A stretch of DNA of 64,000 nt from Acidobacteriota bacterium (GCA_902812465.1 CADDZE010000003.1:20113-84112), one strand, 5' to 3'; positions 28,583 to 37,417 are shown, counted from the stretch's first letter. The notes: generated from the sequence alone by a model not told the origin. Translations and numbers: made by a program.

Positions 28583-29238
28583 AGCCGCCCTTTCCTTAAA
28601 TAGAACGACACGTGCGCGCCATGATGCCGTTAAAGAATGTTGGAGACGACATGGCAGGAGAAAAACCTGAGGTCGCCGCCACCTTCTTCGATGGTAGCCA
28701 TCAGAGAGATGCAGGATTATCCGCTTGCGGCCCACTCTTGTCAACATTTGTGCCAAAACGTTACGGTCGGTAGCATTGACCCCCTGTACCGGAGAATGAG
28801 TTTGCGGACGGCCAATGGCTTCGGTTGCCCTTGGGCGCCCGCCGGAAGCGAGCGAGCTCGAACGGAAAGAAGATCGCGGCCGCCTTTCTCTCTTCAATGC
28901 CGTGTCTAACGGAGCGCGCCAGGCCAGCCTCGCCTTTCTTTAAAGATCCACCAGATCAGACGAGATGGCGGTTTGAACTTGGTCCGCACTCCAATGGACT
29001 TTGTGCTCTAGACCTCAGCCACGCCTGCGTAAGTTGGACAAGGACCTTTTGCTTGCTAGCCTTACTCAATCGCACGTGGGAGACGAGCTTCAGGCTTGAG
29101 CCGGTGCTGTCTGGCTGGCCACGCCGCAACAGGTGGCTGCAGACGCTGAATCGCGGAGGAAGTCCAGCCGGCCGCTCGCGGTGAGCCAACCGTCGTTGGC
29201 TGGCAGAAGGCAAAGTGCAGGTCTCGTTGCGCGGGGAT
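28583..29238. other. Gene-free stretch upstream of the PIG-L gene
   Basis: About 650 bases separate the start of the PIG-L gene from tRNA-Ile. Short reading frames occur on both strands, but their translations are rich in Arg, Ser and Pro without recognisable domains or good ribosome binding sites. I see no gene, RNA motif or repeat here. Confidence 0.4.
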
Positions 29239-29315
29239 TGGTGGGCCTGGGTAGAGTTGAACTACCGACCTCACCCTTATCAGGGGTGCGCTCTAGCCAC
29301 CTGAGCTACAGGCCC
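29239..29315 (-). tRNA. tRNA-Ile(GAT)
   Basis: The minus-strand gene starts GGGCCTG, pairing with CAGGCCC at the other end, followed by A and an encoded CCA at 29239-29241. The anticodon loop CTGATAA on a CACCC/GGGTG stem gives GAT. T loop TTCAACTC. It is not next to rRNA genes here, although tRNA-Ile(GAT) often is. Confidence 0.97.
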
Positions 29316-29454
29316 GTAGACAGCCGTGTAGGCCGCTTTCAAGAACCACGCGGCCTTTCTACGTTGCTCCAGTATAGGCAGGCTAGAGGCAACGCGCAAG
29401 CACCAGGCTCTGCCTTCGCCCCTGCCTGAGGTCATTTACATCACAGCCTGACGG

Positions 29455-30108
29455 TCAGCGTTGGAGGGGACGGATGGCGACTTCCTTGAAGTAGACCACG
29501 TCCTTGTCGCTGTGGTTTTGCAGGCCGATGTAGCCCTCGTTTGGGCGCGGCCCGCGGTCAGGCTCGTAGCCCTTCTGCTTGGGCGGCACGGGCTGGCCTT
29601 CGGTGTAGTCAGTCACCTTTACGCCGTTTACGGTCACAATGGTATGCGGCCCGTCGAGGGTAATGTCCATGGTGTTCCATTCCCCGGCTTTCTCGGGCCG
29701 GGCCAGGGCCTTGGTGAGTGAATAGAGGACGCCAGTACAGTGGTAATCGTCGTCGGAGTTATCGATCTGCACTTCGTACCCGCGGTTGACCGGCATCCAG
29801 GGCTCCGTGGGCTTCTCGGGTATGCGAATGAACACGCCGGAGTTCGAGCTGTTCTCAACCGGTTTGAACACCACGCGGACGATCGCGTTGCCGACCTTCT
29901 GGCGTGTGTACCAGAGGAGTCCCATTCCGCCGTAGGGCTTCAGCAGGCCGTCCACCACCTTGAAGCCGCCGGGTCCGACGTGCTCCCATCCGTCCAGATC
30001 CTTGCCGTTAAAGAGCTGCACCCAGCCCTCAGAGTCGGCTGCGGGCCGCGACCTTCCGGGAGCCACCGCCAGGACCAGGAGCAGCGCAAAGCAAGTACAT
30101 GCTTTCAT
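29455..30108 (-). CDS. Secreted DUF1080 protein (3-keto-disaccharide hydrolase-like)
   Basis: A 217-residue protein with a signal peptide (CFALLLVLAVAPGRSRPA). It has the concanavalin-like DUF1080 pattern: WVQLFNGKDLDGWEHVGPG near the N-terminus, then FKVVDGLLKPYGG, SNSGVFIRIPE, GYEVQIDNSDDD, GEWNTMDITLDG and GYIGLQNHSDKDVVYFKEVAIRP. Some family members act on 3-keto-glycosides; that function is assumed here. The start is ATG 30108 rather than the more distant 30156, since it leads directly into the signal peptide. It lies on the minus strand downstream of the ThrB-like kinase, separated by a strong hairpin, so it is likely transcribed separately. Confidence 0.9.
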   Translation of the reverse strand: MKACTCFALLLVLAVAPGRSRPAADSEGWVQLFNGKDLDGWEHVGPGGFKVVDGLLKPYGGMGLLWYTRQKVGNAIVRVVFKPVENSSNSGVFIRIPEKPTEPWMPVNRGYEVQIDNSDDDYHCTGVLYSLTKALARPEKAGEWNTMDITLDGPHTIVTVNGVKVTDYTEGQPVPPKQKGYEPDRGPRPNEGYIGLQNHSDKDVVYFKEVAIRPLQR

Positions 30109-30329
30109 TGTCAGCCCCCAGTTGATGTGGATTGGAACATGCGAAGAGTTCTGCATAAGCCTATGGGGAAGAGCCGAAGAAGGCGCCGTCGGGCATTAAG
30201 TTCTTTGCGGCCAGAACGAGATCCGCCTGGGAGCAACAGCGCCGGGCGGAGCCGTCCGTGCTGGCCCCGCTAGTTTCTCCAGCCAGACGCGTATTGTACA
30301 CGGGAATCCAGCCAGTGAAACGAATCGCG

Positions 30330-30366
30330 CCTGGGGTGCGGAGATTTGCATCATCCGCACCCCAGG
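30330..30366 (-). terminator. Perfect 13-bp stem hairpin after the kinase gene
   Basis: CCTGGGGTGCGGA at 30330-30342 is exactly inverted at 30354-30366 around an 11-base loop. It begins nine bases after the stop codon of the ThrB-like gene on the minus strand, the position of a terminator. No T-run follows, so it is not a standard intrinsic terminator; it could protect the 3' end or assist termination. Confidence 0.6.
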
Positions 30367-30375
30367 AGGGGGAGG

Positions 30376-31218
30376 TCAGACGGGAATGAGGGAAACCGGG
30401 TGCGGGGTTTCATTCACCCACTGTGCGGCGGGCGTGAGCGCTTCCGGGCTCAAGCCGTTCAGCTCGCGGGCGCCGGAATTGGTGGGCGTGAACTCTGCTG
30501 TCGTGGTGGCCACGCCGTAGCGCGCGAAGCACCGCTTCACCGAGCTGATTACATCGGCATGACCTCCGTCAGCCAAGAGGCCGACAGCGGGCCCAGAGCC
30601 GCAGCGGAACACCGCCAGGAGTCCTGGAGCTGAGACCTGCAACGCTTCGTCCAGGCCCGGTACCGATTTCAGCCGCCCAGCGTCAACCGAGCGAAAGCCG
30701 CCTCGCGGAATCACCACCTGCAGTGTACAGTCGGGAGGCACGGGCGCGGGGCGGTAAGTGCCATCCTCCTCGCCCTGTGTCACCAAGCCACCGAACCAGG
30801 CAGCGCGCAGATTGTCAGCTCGGCTCTCAAACTTCGACGCGAGATCGAAGAGAGTCTTCTCATCCAGTGCCAGGCGGTAGAGCCGATCCGCCGCAACGAT
30901 ACCGGCAAGGACGGCAGCGGCGCTCGAGCCGAGTCCGACACCCACCGGCACCGAGCTGTACATCTCGAAGTCGGCTCCCGTGAACTCCAGCCCGAGATGG
31001 CGAAGCGTTCCTTCCATGGCGCGGACCGTAAGGTTGGAGGCGTCCCGGGGAACCCGCTCTCCGTGATTGCCGAAATAACGCACCATCACCTCGCCGTCCC
31101 GGCGCGGGGTGACTTTGACGTTGAGGGTGGCGTCGAGCGCCAGGGCTGCGGCATCGGTGGCTCCGCCAAAACCCCCTACCGAAGCAGGTACACGAATTAG
31201 GACGGATCGCGGTGTCAT
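30376..31218 (-). CDS. thrB: GHMP kinase, homoserine kinase-like
   Basis: A 280-residue GHMP-family kinase. The N-terminal substrate strand is VRVPASVGGFGG, and the ATP-binding motif is PVGVGLGSSAAA at residues 91-102. RADNLRAAWFGGLV fits the ThrB block (usually HPDNVAPALFGG). Length and motif order agree with homoserine kinase (L-homoserine to O-phosphohomoserine). The first motif departs from the common PASSANLGPGFD, and no threonine-pathway neighbour is visible; instead MFS, NagB-like and DUF1080 genes surround it. A sugar-kinase role is possible. Starts at ATG 31218; an AT-rich stretch at 31338-31380 upstream may carry its promoter. Confidence 0.7.
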   Translation of the reverse strand: MTPRSVLIRVPASVGGFGGATDAAALALDATLNVKVTPRRDGEVMVRYFGNHGERVPRDASNLTVRAMEGTLRHLGLEFTGADFEMYSSVPVGVGLGSSAAAVLAGIVAADRLYRLALDEKTLFDLASKFESRADNLRAAWFGGLVTQGEEDGTYRPAPVPPDCTLQVVIPRGGFRSVDAGRLKSVPGLDEALQVSAPGLLAVFRCGSGPAVGLLADGGHADVISSVKRCFARYGVATTTAEFTPTNSGARELNGLSPEALTPAAQWVNETPHPVSLIPV

Positions 31219-31465
31219 GGGTCTTGCCTCGCTCTCAAAAGGAACGCGTACCAGCAGTCAAAAGGACGCAGCCGTCGTCTTCCAGGAAGCTGCTAGACTC
31301 AGCCGCAGTTAGCCTACGAGGTTCGAAGGGCAGAGTAAAATACGAAATTTTTATATAGATGATAAGGTTTGTAACTGCTCTTTTGGTGCTCTAAGCGGCT
31401 TAACGATGCGACAAGCCTGCTTCTTTGGGTTCCTGCGTTTAGTCACGACCGGTTTTCCTGCCACC

Positions 31466-32743
31466 CTAGCTGCGATCCGCGGTCTGGGATCGAGCGCCTG
31501 AGGCTGGGCGTAACAAAATCAGCACGGCCACCGTAGCGGCCAGAGGCAGCGTGGCCGCGGCGAAGAACGCCGGAATATAGGAGAAGCGGTCTAACAACTT
31601 ACCGATTGCGAGGGTAAAAACGGCTCCCGCCAAGCCAGCGCCTAGTCCGCTGAGCCCGGTGACCGATGCGACGACGTCCTGCGGGAACAGATCCGACGGA
31701 AGGGTAAGTCCCATGGTGGACCAGCTGGCGTATCCCCATACGGCCACAGCAATGAGGGCCAGCGCCCAGTACGGGCTGCGCGCCAGGGCTGCCGGAATGC
31801 CGGCGATTACCGGTAGGCAGCTAACCGCGCAAACCCACTTGCGGGCGCGGAGCACGGGCATGCCGCGCTTCACCAGGAAACCCGAAGCGAGGCCGCCTGT
31901 GAAGTTTCCCAAGTCAGCCGCCACAAACGGCACCCAGGCCGAGGCGGCGATCTGCTTCAGGCTGAAGCCGCGAGCATCGCTCAGATACTGGGGAAGCCAG
32001 AACACGTAGAACCACCAGATTGGATCAGTGAGGGAACGACCCAAGACGATGCCCCAGGTATTGCGCTCCTTGAGGAGGCTCAGCCATTTCCCCGCACCGC
32101 CGCCCTTCGAATGCGTGGCGGTGTCGCGGCCTGCCTCAATCCAGGCTCTCTCTGGTTGCGTCAGGCGGGGATGGCGGTCCAGAGGGTAGTAAACGCGCAG
32201 CCACAAGGCCAGCCAAAGCAGGCCCAGGACGCCTGACAGCACAAAGGCGTAGCGCCAGCCCAACTCCAGTGCCACCCAGGGCACCGCAATCGCAGCGACC
32301 GCGCCTCCCACGCTTGACCCGCTATCGAAGATGGCCACGGCGATGCCGCGCTCCCTGGCCGGAAACCACTCCGCCACGGCTTTGCTCGCCCCTGGCCAAT
32401 TGCATCCCTCGCCGATGCCCAACAAAAAGCGAAACACCGCAAATTGGGATAGAGAGTGAGCGAGGCTGGTCGCCATGCTGACCACCGACCACCAGATGAC
32501 CGCCAGGGCGAGCCCTAAACGCGTGCCAATCACATCCAGGGCCACTCCGCCCACCAGCCACATGGCGGCGTAAGAGACCTGAAATGCGGAGAACACCCAG
32601 GACAACTGCGCGTGACGCAAATGTAGCTCCTGGGTGATGACAGGCGCCAGCACGGAGAGCGTTTGCCGGTTGATGTAGTTGATGGTGGTGGAGCAGAATA
32701 GGGTCCAGGCTATCCACCACCGCTGGCGTGAGGTCGAGTTCAC
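31466..32743 (-). CDS. MFS transporter, ExuT/anion-cation symporter type
   Basis: A 425-residue inner-membrane protein with 12 predicted hydrophobic segments. INYINRQTLSVLAPVI in the first helix, FRFLLGIGEGCNWPGASKAVAEWFPARERGIA in helices 4-5 and SLTDPIWWFYVFWLPQYL match the hexuronate/sugar-acid branch of the anion:cation symporter family. The real substrate is not proven; sugar acids such as galacturonate or glucarate are plausible. It lies on the minus strand between the NagB-like gene upstream (145 bases) and the ThrB-like gene, perhaps in one carbohydrate-use unit. The start is ATG; no strong binding site is seen, though GGAG lies within 15 bases. Confidence 0.9.
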   Translation of the reverse strand: MNSTSRQRWWIAWTLFCSTTINYINRQTLSVLAPVITQELHLRHAQLSWVFSAFQVSYAAMWLVGGVALDVIGTRLGLALAVIWWSVVSMATSLAHSLSQFAVFRFLLGIGEGCNWPGASKAVAEWFPARERGIAVAIFDSGSSVGGAVAAIAVPWVALELGWRYAFVLSGVLGLLWLALWLRVYYPLDRHPRLTQPERAWIEAGRDTATHSKGGGAGKWLSLLKERNTWGIVLGRSLTDPIWWFYVFWLPQYLSDARGFSLKQIAASAWVPFVAADLGNFTGGLASGFLVKRGMPVLRARKWVCAVSCLPVIAGIPAALARSPYWALALIAVAVWGYASWSTMGLTLPSDLFPQDVVASVTGLSGLGAGLAGAVFTLAIGKLLDRFSYIPAFFAAATLPLAATVAVLILLRPASGARSQTADRS

Positions 32744-32888
32744 AGGAGGAGATCCAAGGAGCAGCCTGCCGTACCGGCTGTGGCGCCGATGCCTTCACTG
32801 GCGGTTCCGGCCGCCATCAGCGCTGAGCCTGTTCGGTTCATTGGCTCAGGGTATGCCTCGACCCAAGGCGTCGCCCGCGCGGCGTTTG

Positions 32889-33719
32889 TTACCAGGCCGG
32901 TTGGTCTTGGCTTCGGGCAGGAGGTTCGCCCGCCCAAAGCTCCGGGGATAGTTCGGCGGCTGACTCCCGATCAAGAAACACCGTCGCATGGGGATGTCGG
33001 CGGAGAATCGTGGCTGGGCAAGCTGTGGCCACCGGTTCCTGCAAGGTCCGGGCGACAATGTGCGCTTTGCGCGGGCCGGGCACAGAAAGAATCAGCTCAG
33101 GCACTCGCAGGAGCGCGGGTATTGTCAAGGTGATAGCCTGCGTCGGGACTTCAGCGAGCTCCGCAAACCAGCCCTCGTTGACCTGTTGTTGCCGGCAAGT
33201 CTGGTCGAGCGAAACCACCTTAGCATCCATGGGATCGTCAAAGTTGGCTTCCGCTGGGTCGTTAAAAGCCAGGTGCCCGTTCTCGCCGATGCCCAGCAGG
33301 CAAAGCCGCGGCGGGTGTGACCGCAGTAGCGCCGCGTACTCTTCACAGGTCTGCGGAGCGCGTTGCGGATCGCCGTCGATGAAGTGGAAGCGGCGGAAAG
33401 GGACTCGATCCACCAGATTCTCCTGGAGGTAGCGGCGGAACGAAGAGGGATGATTTGGTGCTATACCTAGGTACTCATCCATGTGAAAGCCGATTACGCG
33501 TTCCCACGGCAAGCCCGGAATGGAGGTCAGCGCCTGGAGGGTGGCAAGTTGTGACTCTCCTGTAGCAAAGATCACGCCCACTTCGGCCTGCTCCTGCGCC
33601 AATTGCCGCAGCCGGTTCGCCGCCGCCCAGGCGGCTGCCTTTCCCATCGCCTCCCGATCAGGATAGACTTCCACCTGCAACAGACCAGCGCGGAAGGAAG
33701 CGATGCGGGTTAAGTTCAT
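32889..33719 (-). CDS. nagB: Glucosamine-6-phosphate deaminase-like protein
   Basis: A 276-residue protein of the NagB/6-phosphogluconolactonase fold. ATGES at 52-56 binds the phosphate, and FHMDEYLGI at 79-86 holds the catalytic base Asp. The active-site loop GIGENGHLAFNDP (residues 143-155) keeps the histidine but shows Asn and Asp where E. coli NagB has D141 and E148; Asn at the first site is found in other NagB proteins, the Glu-to-Asp change is conservative. It converts glucosamine-6-phosphate to fructose-6-phosphate and ammonia, if the assignment is right. The start was set at ATG 33719; GTG 33803 would add 28 residues with no domain. No nagA is near. Confidence 0.8.
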   Translation of the reverse strand: MNLTRIASFRAGLLQVEVYPDREAMGKAAAWAAANRLRQLAQEQAEVGVIFATGESQLATLQALTSIPGLPWERVIGFHMDEYLGIAPNHPSSFRRYLQENLVDRVPFRRFHFIDGDPQRAPQTCEEYAALLRSHPPRLCLLGIGENGHLAFNDPAEANFDDPMDAKVVSLDQTCRQQQVNEGWFAELAEVPTQAITLTIPALLRVPELILSVPGPRKAHIVARTLQEPVATACPATILRRHPHATVFLDRESAAELSPELWAGEPPARSQDQPAW

Positions 33720-33959
33720 AGGCAACCCGCCGATTGTAGCCCGGGTGAGCTGCGAAAAACTAGTGGCCGCGCCTACCGCAGCCGACGCGAGCTTCTGTTT
33801 CACCTCGGGATAACGCGCGTATGCTTTGCCCTAGGCCCAGCGCCCCTGCCAGCGCGGAGGGTGGAAATCGCGGTCTGGGCAGCCCTGTTCAGCCATCGCA
33901 GAAGGATCATCTGCGCGAAACTATTTGGTTTGGTTCGTGTTATATAGGGTGTGGCAACA

Positions 33960-34553
33960 ATGGCCATCGACTCGGACCTCGAGCTGATGCTCCGGGTATG
34001 CCGTGGCGACACGGAGTCCTTTGAAGTGTTGCTGCGCCGCCACCGGTCGCCGCTGGTTGGCTACCTCTGCCGCATGGTCAGCGACCGCAGCTTGGCGGAA
34101 GACCTGGCGCAGGAGGTTTTTCTGCGGGTCTACCAGGCCCGCAAACGCTACCAGCCGGACGCACGCTTCACCACCTGGCTTTACCGGATTGCGACGAACC
34201 TTGCTCTGAACGCCATCCGGGACCGCCAACAAGATTCGAAACTCAACGGGGGCGCGGAGCGGACCTCCGACGGGGAAGCCGGCTCGCGGCTAACGGAAGT
34301 GGCAGACGGTAGACCGACGGCAGAACAGGAGCTCATCCGGTCGGATCGCGAGCGTATTATTCGCGAGGCCATTGAAGCTCTACCGGCGCGGCAGCGGGCC
34401 GCCGTGATCCTCCACAAGTACCAGGGAGTGGACTACGCGCAGATTGGCAAAATTCTCGCCCTCTCGGACAGCGCGGTGAAGTCGCTGCTGTTTCGTGCCT
34501 ATGAGAGCCTGCGGACCCGCCTTGAGCCGTTGTTGAAAGGAGGCCAGTTGTGA
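33960..34553 (+). CDS. rpoE: RNA polymerase sigma factor, ECF type
   Basis: A 197-residue ECF sigma factor. Region 2 is seen in DLELMLRVCRGDTESFEVLLRRH and LAEDLAQEVFLRVYQARKRY, then FTTWLYRIATNLALN. Region 4 is LPARQRAAVILHKYQGVDYAQIGKILALSDSAVKSLLFRAYE. It directs RNA polymerase to a small set of promoters, probably in envelope stress. The overlapping next gene is its anti-sigma factor (stop TGA and start GTG share bases at 34550-34553), a classic control pair. I chose ATG 33960; GTG 33951 is possible. A GAAACT motif 16 bases before GTTATA at 33917-33945 is a possible self-controlled promoter. Confidence 0.93.
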   Translation: MAIDSDLELMLRVCRGDTESFEVLLRRHRSPLVGYLCRMVSDRSLAEDLAQEVFLRVYQARKRYQPDARFTTWLYRIATNLALNAIRDRQQDSKLNGGAERTSDGEAGSRLTEVADGRPTAEQELIRSDRERIIREAIEALPARQRAAVILHKYQGVDYAQIGKILALSDSAVKSLLFRAYESLRTRLEPLLKGGQL

Positions 34554-35107
34554 AACCCAAGATTCGTTGTGCCGAGCGGGAGCAGTTGTTCGCTTATGCC
34601 TGCGGGATGCTGAATCCGCGGGAGGCGGGGGAGCTCGGCACGCACATCCGGCAGTGTGAGGCTTGCCTCCGAGTAGTCGAGAGCTACCGCTGGGTCGATG
34701 AGGTGCTGGATGCCTGGAGGCCCGAAGAGCCGTCGCCCTCGTTTGACTCCCGAGTTCAGGCGGCCATCGCCACCGGGGCGACCACCTCGGCAGGCCTCTG
34801 GGCGAGGCTCAAGGGCGGGCTACGCGATTATTGGTGGGGTAGCGGCCGTCGGTTGGCGCCCGTCATGGTGGCGATGGCCGTGGCGGTGGTCTCCGTTGTA
34901 GTTCTCCGCGAGCGTCATGCACCACTTCGCCCGCCGGGACAAACACAACAGGTGGTCCGGACAATCAAGCAGCCATCGTCGGGGGCAGGGCTGTCGCAGG
35001 CATCGATTGAGGCCTCTAGCTCTGCTGTGGATGATTACGATATCTTGGCGAATTTTGAGCTGCTGTCGGAACTCCCGAAGGGGCACGGCAAGCCGGAAGA
35101 TAACTGA
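34550..35107 (+). CDS. Anti-sigma factor with zinc-finger (zf-HC2) domain
   Basis: A 185-residue membrane protein. The N-terminal zinc finger of anti-sigma factors reads HIRQCEACLRVVESY, with H32, C36 and C39 as metal ligands, and binds the sigma factor. A membrane segment occurs at about 102-119 (LAPVMVAMAVAVVSVVVL), and a roughly 65-residue tail would face the periplasm. It starts at GTG overlapping the sigma stop by four bases, so the two are translationally coupled. The function as inhibitor of the ECF sigma factor is firm from the pairing, the signal is unknown. The DUF3106 gene follows. Confidence 0.9.
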   Translation: MKPKIRCAEREQLFAYACGMLNPREAGELGTHIRQCEACLRVVESYRWVDEVLDAWRPEEPSPSFDSRVQAAIATGATTSAGLWARLKGGLRDYWWGSGRRLAPVMVAMAVAVVSVVVLRERHAPLRPPGQTQQVVRTIKQPSSGAGLSQASIEASSSAVDDYDILANFELLSELPKGHGKPEDN

Positions 35108-35251
35108 CGGCGCTGAAGACCATTGCGCTCAGCCTTGCTTCGCGACGAAGCATGGAGGAGGCTGGGCAGAGCAGAGTCCGAAAATGAAGACCCGCTGAGC
35201 GGGAGGAGCTTCCTTGCCAGGGTGTTGAGTGATGGGAGGAGTTGCGAGTCG

Positions 35252-35833
35252 ATGCGGCGACTGATATGCACTGCCATTGCGTGGGTGATCGCCGGGACGT
35301 TGGGCGTTGCCCAGGAGCCGCCTCGCGTGCCCCCTCCAGTCGTTCGACGGGTTCCCCCAGCAGTGAGGAAGGGGCAAGCAAAGCGGCCGCCCGGGTACTT
35401 CAAACGCCTGCGTGAGCTGTCTCCCAAGCAACAGGAGCGCGTGATGGCCAACAGCCCAGCCTTTCAGCGTCTGCCCCCTGCACAGCAAGAGAGGATCCGC
35501 GAAAACTTACGGCGCTGGAACGCCCTCACGCCGCAGCAAAAGGCAGTCTTCCGCCAGCGAGAGGAGATCTTCGAGAGCCTCTCGCCGGACCAGCGGCAGC
35601 AGCTGCGGGCGATTTTCCCTGAGTGGCGCCGCTTGCCTGAGGATCGCCGGAGGGCGTTGATGCAGGCTTTCCGACGCTTGCGGGACATGCCAGCGGGGGA
35701 GCGGCAAGGTTTTCTCGCGAGCCGTGAACTTGAGCAGCGCTTCTCACCTGAGGAGCGCGGTATTCTGGAGCGGCTGAGCACCCTCCTGCCCGCCGAATCC
35801 CGGCCTGCTTCCCGTGACGGGGACGACGAGTGA
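35252..35833 (+). CDS. DUF3106 domain protein, exported
   Basis: A 193-residue protein with a signal peptide (RLICTAIAWVIAGTLGVAQ). The rest is a charged helix-rich region with repeated motifs LSPKQQERVMANSPAFQRLPPAQQERIRENLRRW, LTPQQKAVFRQREEIFESLSPDQRQQL and so on, matching DUF3106, in which each repeat reads like L-x-P-x-x-x-x-x. The start was set at ATG 35252, after GGGAGGAG. It lies downstream of sigma and anti-sigma on the same strand with 144 bases between; in Acidobacteriota this trio is often found together (family knowledge). A role in sensing misfolded or periplasmic stress is plausible but unproven. Confidence 0.85.
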   Translation: MRRLICTAIAWVIAGTLGVAQEPPRVPPPVVRRVPPAVRKGQAKRPPGYFKRLRELSPKQQERVMANSPAFQRLPPAQQERIRENLRRWNALTPQQKAVFRQREEIFESLSPDQRQQLRAIFPEWRRLPEDRRRALMQAFRRLRDMPAGERQGFLASRELEQRFSPEERGILERLSTLLPAESRPASRDGDDE

Positions 35834-35914
35834 GCCGCTGTTGCCGCCCCCGAGGGAGGCTCCGGCACAAAGGCTTTGGACGCAGTGCGCCTCCTTGATT
35901 GGCCGACTGTTGCT

Positions 35915-37138
35915 TCAATCGCCGGAAAGGCATTCGTTGCCGGCCTGGCGGTACCGCCGACCCTTCCACGCGATTCCTTTCCCAGCTAGGCTCATCCACG
36001 CGGAACTGATGGCGATCAGGGAGTAGAGACCCATTGCCAGGGGAAGGGTGAGGGCGTACCAGGGAGCCACCCGGTCGGAGCGCAGTACTGGCAGGTAGAC
36101 GAGCAAGCTGAGCGCGCAGGCCGCAACTCCTAGCCAGACAGAAACATGGGTCGGCGGAGCATGTCCGGAGAATAGGTGTCGTGCGGCCGCCGACATCCAA
36201 ACCAACCAGGGCAAGATTCCCAACAGGAAGGTGGCGCTTACGATAGCGAGCAGCTTAGCCACGGAGAAGCCAACCCCTTCGAAGGCGGTCCGGCTTAGCC
36301 CTTCCCATAGCTCGCCGAGACCTGAGTACATGCGCGTGCGCAGCAGGCCCCGGCTGCGCATCAGCGCAATCCTGTGTCCATGCTGTTTGAAGAGCTGGGC
36401 GGTTCTGAGGTCTTCAATCAGCGTCCCGCGCAGCGCCGCATAGCCGCCTAAACTTTCAAAGACGCTCCGCCGCATAAGGATGAATCCGCCAGCCGCGAGC
36501 GCTCGCCGCGACGCTGGGCGGTTCACAAGGGGCAGAGGATAGGCTATGCCCAGCAGCAAGGTGAAAGCGGGCAACATGACTCTTTCCCAGAATCCTCCGA
36601 ACTCCAGCTGCGGAATCAGCGAGATCAGGTCTAGGTTGTTCGCCAGGGCGCAGCTCATTGCCAGCCGCAGGCTGGCCGGATGGAGGACCACGTCCGCGTC
36701 TGTGGCCAAAAGCCATTCGCCTTGAGCGGCCTGAGCTGCCAAGTTCAGGGCGTGGACCTTGCCGCGCCAGCCAGGGGGAAGGATTCGATTATGAATTACA
36801 GTCAGCCTTCCGCCTGACCGCGCTGCCCACTCGTCGGCCAGCGCACCCGTGCGGTCTGTCGAGCCGTCGTCGACGACGATGACCTGATAGTTAGGATAGT
36901 CGAGGTGCAGCAGGGCTTCGAGTGCCTGCCTCACCACCTCTTCTTCGTTGCGGGCCGGAACCAGGATGGAGACGCTAGGCGCAACCGAGGGCAGGAGCTG
37001 GTGGGAAGCCGGGCCTTCCGAAATGCGTGTTTCTGGCTCCAGGACGATCGATGTTCTGGCCGTCCACAGCCAAATCGTCCCCACACCGCACCAGAAGAGG
37101 CAGGTGAGCCCGAGCAGTGCGGCCAGAATCGTGGTCAT
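35915..37138 (-). CDS. Membrane glycosyltransferase, family 2 (CruC/HpnB-like)
   Basis: A 407-residue inner-membrane glycosyltransferase. A membrane segment near residues 5-25 is followed by the GT-A fold: SILVPARNEEEVVRQALEAL, VVDDGSTDRT with the nucleotide-binding DDGSTD at 90-95, and WLLATDADV at about 142-150 for the metal. The region PPGWRGKVHALN and the second-half motif EDLRTAQLFKQHGHRIAL fit processive-type enzymes including the hopene-associated HpnB. Four or more membrane helices end the protein. The acceptor is unknown. The start is ATG 37138; a longer reading from 37276 adds 46 residues with no hydrophobic segment. Confidence 0.88.
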   Translation of the reverse strand: MTTILAALLGLTCLFWCGVGTIWLWTARTSIVLEPETRISEGPASHQLLPSVAPSVSILVPARNEEEVVRQALEALLHLDYPNYQVIVVDDGSTDRTGALADEWAARSGGRLTVIHNRILPPGWRGKVHALNLAAQAAQGEWLLATDADVVLHPASLRLAMSCALANNLDLISLIPQLEFGGFWERVMLPAFTLLLGIAYPLPLVNRPASRRALAAGGFILMRRSVFESLGGYAALRGTLIEDLRTAQLFKQHGHRIALMRSRGLLRTRMYSGLGELWEGLSRTAFEGVGFSVAKLLAIVSATFLLGILPWLVWMSAAARHLFSGHAPPTHVSVWLGVAACALSLLVYLPVLRSDRVAPWYALTLPLAMGLYSLIAISSAWMSLAGKGIAWKGRRYRQAGNECLSGD

Positions 37139-37306
37139 AGGGAGAATAGAAAGTTTGCCGGGAACGGCGCAAGATCGGGCAGCCGTACCGGGCACGACCT
37201 CACTCTGGGCAACGGGATAAACCGAGCCCGCAGCGCGTGCAGCTTTCTGTTCGCGGCCGGCGCCCGGCTGACACAAAGCTACCGCCGCTTCGCCGCCCGG
37301 CCGGGC

Positions 37307-37417
37307 TTACTCAAACTCCGAACACGAAGCGAAGTAGCCGCAGCGTGGGCAGACCAACCGGCAACGCTCTGACACTAGATGCGCTGAACATACTGGACAA
37401 AATTCGGCTGGCCATTC
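37307..37417 (-). pseudogene. Small zinc-ribbon protein frame without a usual start codon
   Basis: On the minus strand just downstream of the alanine-type aminotransferase, a frame ends with FCPVCSAHLVSERC and then CPRCGYFASCSEFE before a TAA at 37307. The CxxC...CxxC pair and closing SEFE match short zinc-ribbon proteins seen in Acidobacteriota. The frame is open all the way back into the aminotransferase gene, but no ATG, GTG or TTG occurs upstream of the cysteines within the gap, so either an uncommon start codon is used or the beginning was damaged. The translated tail looks too well kept to be chance. Shown from E-W-P-A-E-F; the true start is unknown. Confidence 0.5.

Noticed and set aside
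28637..29184. Short plus-strand frames in the gap upstream of the PIG-L gene
   Set aside because: The two frames lack ribosome binding sites and recognisable sequence; no small gene could be supported.
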